This document shows, in pieces, positions 7,748 through 11,125 of a DNA stretch of 11,125 nt (positions within the stretch are counted from its first letter, which is position 1; the number at the start of each line of letters is the position of its first letter). The DNA is from Actinomycetota bacterium (GTDB taxonomy: Bacteria; Actinomycetota; Actinomycetes; Actinomycetales; Microbacteriaceae), in contig JAHIOK010000446.1 of NCBI GenBank assembly GCA_018895315.1, positions 1 through 11,125 of the forward strand. Direction: 5' to 3'. Both the position numbers and the translations under genes were made by a program. Below the pieces are notes generated by a model that made no database searches, was not told the DNA's origin, and was given only the letters and a program-made list of their open reading frames with translations.

Positions 7748-8546
7748 GTACGCGAGAACCGAACCAGGGGAGGATGGTTCTGGATCTTCGGTCATCCTCG
7801 GGGTGAGCCTCAAGCTGTACATGGACGTGCCCGACTCCGTCGCCTGGGCGCGATCGGTGGCCACGATCGCACGGGGTACATCGTCGGTGCGCGAGCGCAG
7901 AGTGCGGCTGTTCGTCCTTCCCTCCCTCCCTGCGGTCGAAGCGGTGCGGCGGGAGCTCAGGGGCACCGGGGTGGAGGTCGGTGCGCAGGACCTCCACTGG
8001 GAAGACCGAGGCGCGTACACCGGTGCTGTCAGCGGCACCGATCTGTACGCGACCGGAAGCCGCTTCGTCGAGGTGGGGCACGCGGAGCGCAGGCACATCT
8101 TCGGAGAAGGCGATGACGTCGTGCGTCGTAAACTCGCTGCCGCCGTGCGCAACGGGCTGACCCCCGTGCTGTGCATCGGTGAGTCCGAATCGACCGGTCC
8201 CGATGTCGCGGCGCAATACTGCGTGGCGCAGTTGGCGGCGGCATTGGCCGGCGTAGACCCATCGATCGCTCCGACAGCCGTGGTCGTCGCCTATGAGCCG
8301 GAGTGGGCGATCGGTCAGCCGACTGCTGCTCCTGCAGACCACGTGCGCATCGTGGTGCAGGCACTCAAAGCACGTCTCCGCGAGGAAGCATGGATCTCGC
8401 ACGCGTCGGTGATCTACGGAGGAAGCGCGCAGCGCGGCACGCTGAGCGAGCTCGGCGACACCATCGACGGGCTGTTCTTGGGTAGATTCGCTCACGACCC
8501 TACCGAGTTGGCACGCATTATCGATGAAGCGGCCGAAGTGGCCTGA
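7740..8546 (+). CDS. lerI: TIM-like isomerase, probable L-erythrulose 1-phosphate isomerase
   Basis: This 268-residue cytosolic TIM-barrel enzyme relates to triosephosphate isomerase and to LerI/EryH, which convert L-erythrulose 1-phosphate to D-erythrulose 4-phosphate. The catalytic residues are in place: Lys25 (VSLKLY), His114 (VGHAERR) and Glu186 (AYEPEW). The phosphate-binding loop YGGSAQRG and LGRFAHDP close the barrel. It is not a standard glycolytic enzyme: the first motif lacks the Asn and Trp of NWKMN, and loop 6 reads [11 protein letters not shown] rather than PVWAIGTGKTA. The GTG at 7740 is the only credible start that keeps strand 1; it overlaps the isomerase upstream by 8 bp and gives about 16 extra N-terminal residues. 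The adjacent kinase and RpiB-like genes support the assignment. Confidence 0.85.
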   Translation: MAEYARTEPGEDGSGSSVILGVSLKLYMDVPDSVAWARSVATIARGTSSVRERRVRLFVLPSLPAVEAVRRELRGTGVEVGAQDLHWEDRGAYTGAVSGTDLYATGSRFVEVGHAERRHIFGEGDDVVRRKLAAAVRNGLTPVLCIGESESTGPDVAAQYCVAQLAAALAGVDPSIAPTAVVVAYEPEWAIGQPTAAPADHVRIVVQALKARLREEAWISHASVIYGGSAQRGTLSELGDTIDGLFLGRFAHDPTELARIIDEAAEVA

Positions 8547-8566
8547 GGGACGGAGAACGAACGCGC

Positions 8567-9394
8567 ATGGTTTCTCCTCGCACGCCCGTCGCTGCGGCGG
8601 CCAACGGTTCTCGCCAGGATCGCCAGCTGGGTCGTCAGCAATCGATTACCGAAGCAGTCATGGCTGAGGGCAGCGTCCGTATCGAGCAATTGGCGGAGCG
8701 CTTCGGAATCAGTGTCATGACCGTGCATCGCGATCTCGACGAACTCGAGTCGAGAGGGTTGCTGCGCAAGAGCAGGGGGATCGCGACCGTGCTCTCCACG
8801 GCGCTGGTCGAATCGAGCGACGTCTACCGTTCAGGGCGCCAGCTCGAAGAGAAAGAAGCGATCGCGCTCGCCGCGCTCGAGTTCATCGAGCCGGGTCAGG
8901 CGATCACTCTCGACGACTCGACGACGGTCATGCATCTGGTGCCGCACCTGCAGCCGAAAGGCCCGCTGACCGTCATCACCAATACCCTCCCGATCATGGA
9001 GCAGCTCCGGATGACGAAGGGGATCGATCTTCTGGGGCTCGGCGGTCAGTACGTCAACTGGTGCTCGGCCTTCATGGGACGCATGACGACGGATGCGATC
9101 GCGGCGTTGCGTTCGGATCTCTTCTTCATGTCGACCTCTGCGATCACGGACGACATCGCCTTCCACCAGACCCTCGACACCGTCGACGTCAAACGTGCGA
9201 TGTTCGAGTCTGCCAGCAAGCGGATTCTGCTCGCAGACCACACGAAGTTCGACAAGCGTGCACTGCACGCGATGCTGCCGCTGTCGGCATTCGACGCGGT
9301 GATCGTCGACAGCAGGACGGATGTCTCCCACGTGCGTCGTCTGAGGGATGGGGGCGTGAACGTCGTGGTGGCGAAGAAGCCCTCACCGCGCTGA
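8567..9394 (+). CDS. DeoR-family transcriptional regulator
   Basis: This 275-residue cytosolic DNA-binding protein probably controls the operon it ends. A DeoR-type winged helix-turn-helix lies at about 24-76 (RIEQLAERFGISVMTVHRDL with GLLRKSRG as the wing). A DeoR C-terminal sensor domain follows (about 95-255), with the phosphosugar-isomerase-like features DDSTTVMHL, VITNTLPI, DVKRAMFE and LADHTKFD. Family members bind phosphorylated sugar intermediates and usually repress, so D-erythrulose 4-phosphate or L-erythrulose 1-phosphate are plausible effectors (inferred). The start lies 20 bp after the TIM-like gene, and GGAG at 8552-8555 is 11 nt upstream of the ATG, a rather long spacing. The first 22 residues before the helix-turn-helix are of low complexity. 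No operator can be assigned, since the operon promoter lies outside the window. Confidence 0.9.
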   Translation: MVSPRTPVAAAANGSRQDRQLGRQQSITEAVMAEGSVRIEQLAERFGISVMTVHRDLDELESRGLLRKSRGIATVLSTALVESSDVYRSGRQLEEKEAIALAALEFIEPGQAITLDDSTTVMHLVPHLQPKGPLTVITNTLPIMEQLRMTKGIDLLGLGGQYVNWCSAFMGRMTTDAIAALRSDLFFMSTSAITDDIAFHQTLDTVDVKRAMFESASKRILLADHTKFDKRALHAMLPLSAFDAVIVDSRTDVSHVRRLRDGGVNVVVAKKPSPR

Positions 9395-9427
9395 GCGGCA
9401 CCCAGGCGGCGCCCGGGCGTCGCGGCG

Positions 9428-9433
9428 TAGAAT
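9428..9433 (+). promoter_or_regulatory. -10 box of a leaderless promoter for the SDR-like gene
   Basis: TAGAAT matches the actinobacterial TANNNT -10 pattern. The GTG start codon begins at 9439, five bases after the box, where transcription would be expected to begin, so the mRNA should have no leader. No -35 match is seen at the expected spacing (about 9405-9410), which is common in this group. It marks an independent transcription unit after the regulator gene. Confidence 0.7.
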
Positions 9434-9438
9434 TCCGT

Positions 9439-10941
9439 GTGCCCTCAGACCCGTCCGTCCCCTCGACGCCCGATGCGGAGCCCTCGGATCTCCCTCCCAG
9501 CGGCATCGATCCGGCGGATCTCGCGATCACCCTGAAGGTGCTCGCCCAGCTCTCCGCGATCGACGATTCCCACCCCGACTTCACCGCTGTGCGTCATGCG
9601 ACCGGAAAGATGTACAAGGCCGTGAAGCAGGGTCGGCGCCTGGAGAAGCGCGCCGCCGTCGCGGATGCCGATCGCAGCGTCATCGCGGCGACGGCCACCG
9701 GCGCCCCCGACCGCATCGACGACGAGACCCGCGGCATCCCGATCTCGACCGCGACGACCGCCCCCACCGCGGGCACCCTCATCAAAGCGCGCGGCTGCTA
9801 CATCTGCAAGAGGCCGTACACGGTGGTCGATGCTTTCTACCACCAGCTCTGCCCCGACTGCGCCGCCATGAGCCACGCGAAGCGGGATGCCCGCACCGAC
9901 CTCACCGGTCGTCGCGCACTGCTGACCGGAGGCCGCGCGAAGATCGGCATGTACATCGCGCTGCGCCTCCTGCGCGACGGCGCGCACACGACCATCACGA
10001 CCCGCTTCCCCCGCGACGCAGTGCGGCGGTTCAGCAGCCTGCCCGATTCAGGGGAATGGATCCACCGGCTCAAGGTCGTCGGCATCGATCTCCGCGACCC
10101 GGCCCAGGTGATCGGCCTCGCCGAGGACGTCGCCGCCGCCGGCACCCTCGACATCCTGATCAACAATGCGACCCAGACGGTGCGGCGCTCGCCGGGTGCC
10201 TATCAGCCCCTCGTCGATGCGGAGCTCGCACCGCTGCCGCAGGGTCCGCTGCCCGAACTCGTGACGTTCGGGCACACGAACGACCAGCATCCTCGGGCGC
10301 TAGAGAAGTCCGTCGCGGCGCACCCCATCCTCGCCGCAGCGGCCGCCCGCGCCGACGAGCTGACCGAGCAGGCGATGGCGCCGGGTTCCAGTTCGCTCGA
10401 GCGCCTGGCCGCGGGCACCGCGATCGACGCCGGCGGGCTCATCCCCGATCTGCACGACGTCAACTCGTGGACGCAGCACGTCGAAGCAGTCGACCCGCTC
10501 GAAATGCTCGAGGTGCAGCTCGCGAACACGACGGCCCCGTTCATCCTGGTCTCCAAGCTTCGACCGTCGCTGGCGGCGAGCCCGGCCGCGCGCACGTACG
10601 TCGTGAACGTCAGCGCGATGGAGGGCGTGTTCGGTCGTGGCTACAAGGGGCCGGGGCATCCGCACACCAACATGGCCAAGGCGGCGGTGAACATGCTCAC
10701 CCGCACGAGCGCCCGCGAGATGTTCGAGAGCGACGGCATCCTGATGACGAGCGTCGACACCGGCTGGATCACCGACGAGCGCCCGCACCCGACCAAGGTG
10801 CGCCTCGCCGAAGAGGGATTCCACGCCCCGCTCGATCTCGTCGACGGCGCGGCCCGCGTCTACGACCCGATCGTGCGCGGCGAGGCCGGTGAAGACCTGT
10901 TCGGCGTCTTCCTCAAGGACTACGCGCCCGGCTCGTGGTGA
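9439..10941 (+). CDS. Zinc-ribbon SDR-like protein, atypical active site
   Basis: This 500-residue protein of unknown function is about twice the length of a classical short-chain dehydrogenase. Residues 1-115 hold a helical segment and a low-complexity linker. A zinc-ribbon-like motif follows: Cys120-x2-Cys123-x14-Cys138-x2-Cys141. The Rossmann part begins with TGGRAKIG (163-170), which lacks the middle Gly of TGxxxGIG; NNAT (242-245) replaces NNAG. Asn363 (ANTTAPF), Ser392 (NVSAM) and Lys414 (MAK) match the catalytic tetrad, but the Tyr position is Thr410. About 95 extra residues lie between NNAT and Ser392. The GTG at 9439 is chosen because a -10 box sits just upstream; the frame is open further back only as a shadow of the regulator gene. 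The stop overlaps the next start by 4 bp. It might be an oxidoreductase or a nucleotide-binding protein that lost catalysis. Confidence 0.85.
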   Translation: MPSDPSVPSTPDAEPSDLPPSGIDPADLAITLKVLAQLSAIDDSHPDFTAVRHATGKMYKAVKQGRRLEKRAAVADADRSVIAATATGAPDRIDDETRGIPISTATTAPTAGTLIKARGCYICKRPYTVVDAFYHQLCPDCAAMSHAKRDARTDLTGRRALLTGGRAKIGMYIALRLLRDGAHTTITTRFPRDAVRRFSSLPDSGEWIHRLKVVGIDLRDPAQVIGLAEDVAAAGTLDILINNATQTVRRSPGAYQPLVDAELAPLPQGPLPELVTFGHTNDQHPRALEKSVAAHPILAAAAARADELTEQAMAPGSSSLERLAAGTAIDAGGLIPDLHDVNSWTQHVEAVDPLEMLEVQLANTTAPFILVSKLRPSLAASPAARTYVVNVSAMEGVFGRGYKGPGHPHTNMAKAAVNMLTRTSAREMFESDGILMTSVDTGWITDERPHPTKVRLAEEGFHAPLDLVDGAARVYDPIVRGEAGEDLFGVFLKDYAPGSW

Positions 10942-11125
10942 GGATCCCGCCCCCCGGCAGTCGCGTGGTCGTGCGCTATCTGTTGCCCTCCGGTCAGGCC
11001 ACCGACGCGCTCGGGATGCTGCTCTCCGCCGATCCCGAGACGCTCGTGGTCGACGGAGTGCGCGGTGTCGAGCGCATTGCGGTGGCCGACGTCATCGCCG
11101 CGAAGCCCGTGCCCCCGCCGCCGGA
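10938..11125 (+). CDS. GNAT acetyltransferase, cg3035/Rv0428c type (3' partial)
   Basis: The first 62 codons of a gene cut by the right edge are visible. The GTG start overlaps the SDR-like stop (GTGA), so translation is probably coupled. The visible part reads as a small SH3-like beta domain (VRIPPPGSRVVVRYLL, then ATDALG, TLVVDG and a final KPVPPPP). It resembles the N-terminal domain of actinobacterial GNAT acetyltransferases of the cg3035/Rv0428c type. The acetyltransferase domain itself is not in the window, so the assignment rests on this short domain and its proline-rich junction. Confidence 0.6.
   Translation, partial: MRIPPPGSRVVVRYLLPSGQATDALGMLLSADPETLVVDGVRGVERIAVADVIAAKPVPPPP

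Noticed and set aside
6518..8176. Long minus-strand open frame of 552 codons opposite the kinase and isomerases
   Set aside because: Composition is Ser/Arg/Ala/Pro shadow-like, with no motif, and the + strand genes here carry intact catalytic motifs.
9410..9419. Palindrome CGCCCGGGCG after the regulator gene as terminator or operator
   Set aside because: It has no loop-forming spacer or T run and is short for this GC content; no second copy was seen to support an operator.
9061..9438. In-frame extension of the SDR-like gene upstream to 9061
   Set aside because: It would overlap the DeoR gene by more than 300 bp and reads as out-of-frame Arg-rich sequence; a -10 box next to GTG 9439 explains the real start.

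Overview
The window looks like chromosome from a high-GC actinobacterium, probably Microbacteriaceae (Microbacterium-like). The basis is strongly GC-biased third codon positions, frequent GTG starts, 4-bp GTGA gene overlaps, an apparently leaderless GTG gene with a TANNNT-type -10 box, and an actinobacterial cg3035/Rv0428c-type acetyltransferase start at the right edge. The genus is an inference. All supported genes lie on the + strand.

Region 1 (1-9394) is a carbohydrate uptake and catabolism operon, cut by the left edge. In order it encodes: a zinc-dependent polyol dehydrogenase (N-terminus missing), a membrane-anchored DUF2291 protein, a ribose-type ABC importer (double ATPase, permease, lipoprotein binding protein), a fused DhaK-DhaL ketose kinase, an RpiB-type isomerase, a triosephosphate-isomerase-like isomerase and a DeoR-family regulator. 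The trio of DhaK-type kinase, TIM-like isomerase and RpiB-like isomerase matches the known erythritol/threitol route (LerK, LerI, DerI in Mycobacterium smegmatis; EryH and EryI in Brucella). The proposed flow is: a C4 polyol is imported, oxidised to erythrulose, phosphorylated, then isomerised by the TIM-like and RpiB-like enzymes to D-erythrose 4-phosphate for the pentose phosphate pathway. The DeoR protein at the 3' end would sense a phosphorylated intermediate. Polyol identity and stereochemistry are inferred, not proven.

The operon is split by a strong 15-bp hairpin after the binding-protein gene (5474-5507). This should keep the transporter more highly expressed than the kinase/isomerase block. 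The enzymes carry substrate-fitting changes: the RpiB homologue lacks the histidine used for furanose ring opening, and the TIM homologue has a non-glycolytic loop 6 but keeps Lys, His and Glu.

Region 2 (9395-11125) is a separate unit. A leaderless promoter at 9428-9433 drives a 500-residue short-chain dehydrogenase-like protein with an N-terminal four-cysteine zinc-ribbon motif, a roughly 95-residue insertion and Thr in place of the catalytic Tyr. It overlaps by 4 bp a GNAT acetyltransferase gene that runs off the right edge. This SDR-like protein is the least explained gene here.

There is no RNA gene, CRISPR array, insertion sequence or gene-free stretch above 100 bp. The longest gap is the 99 bp between the binding protein and the kinase, which holds the terminator.
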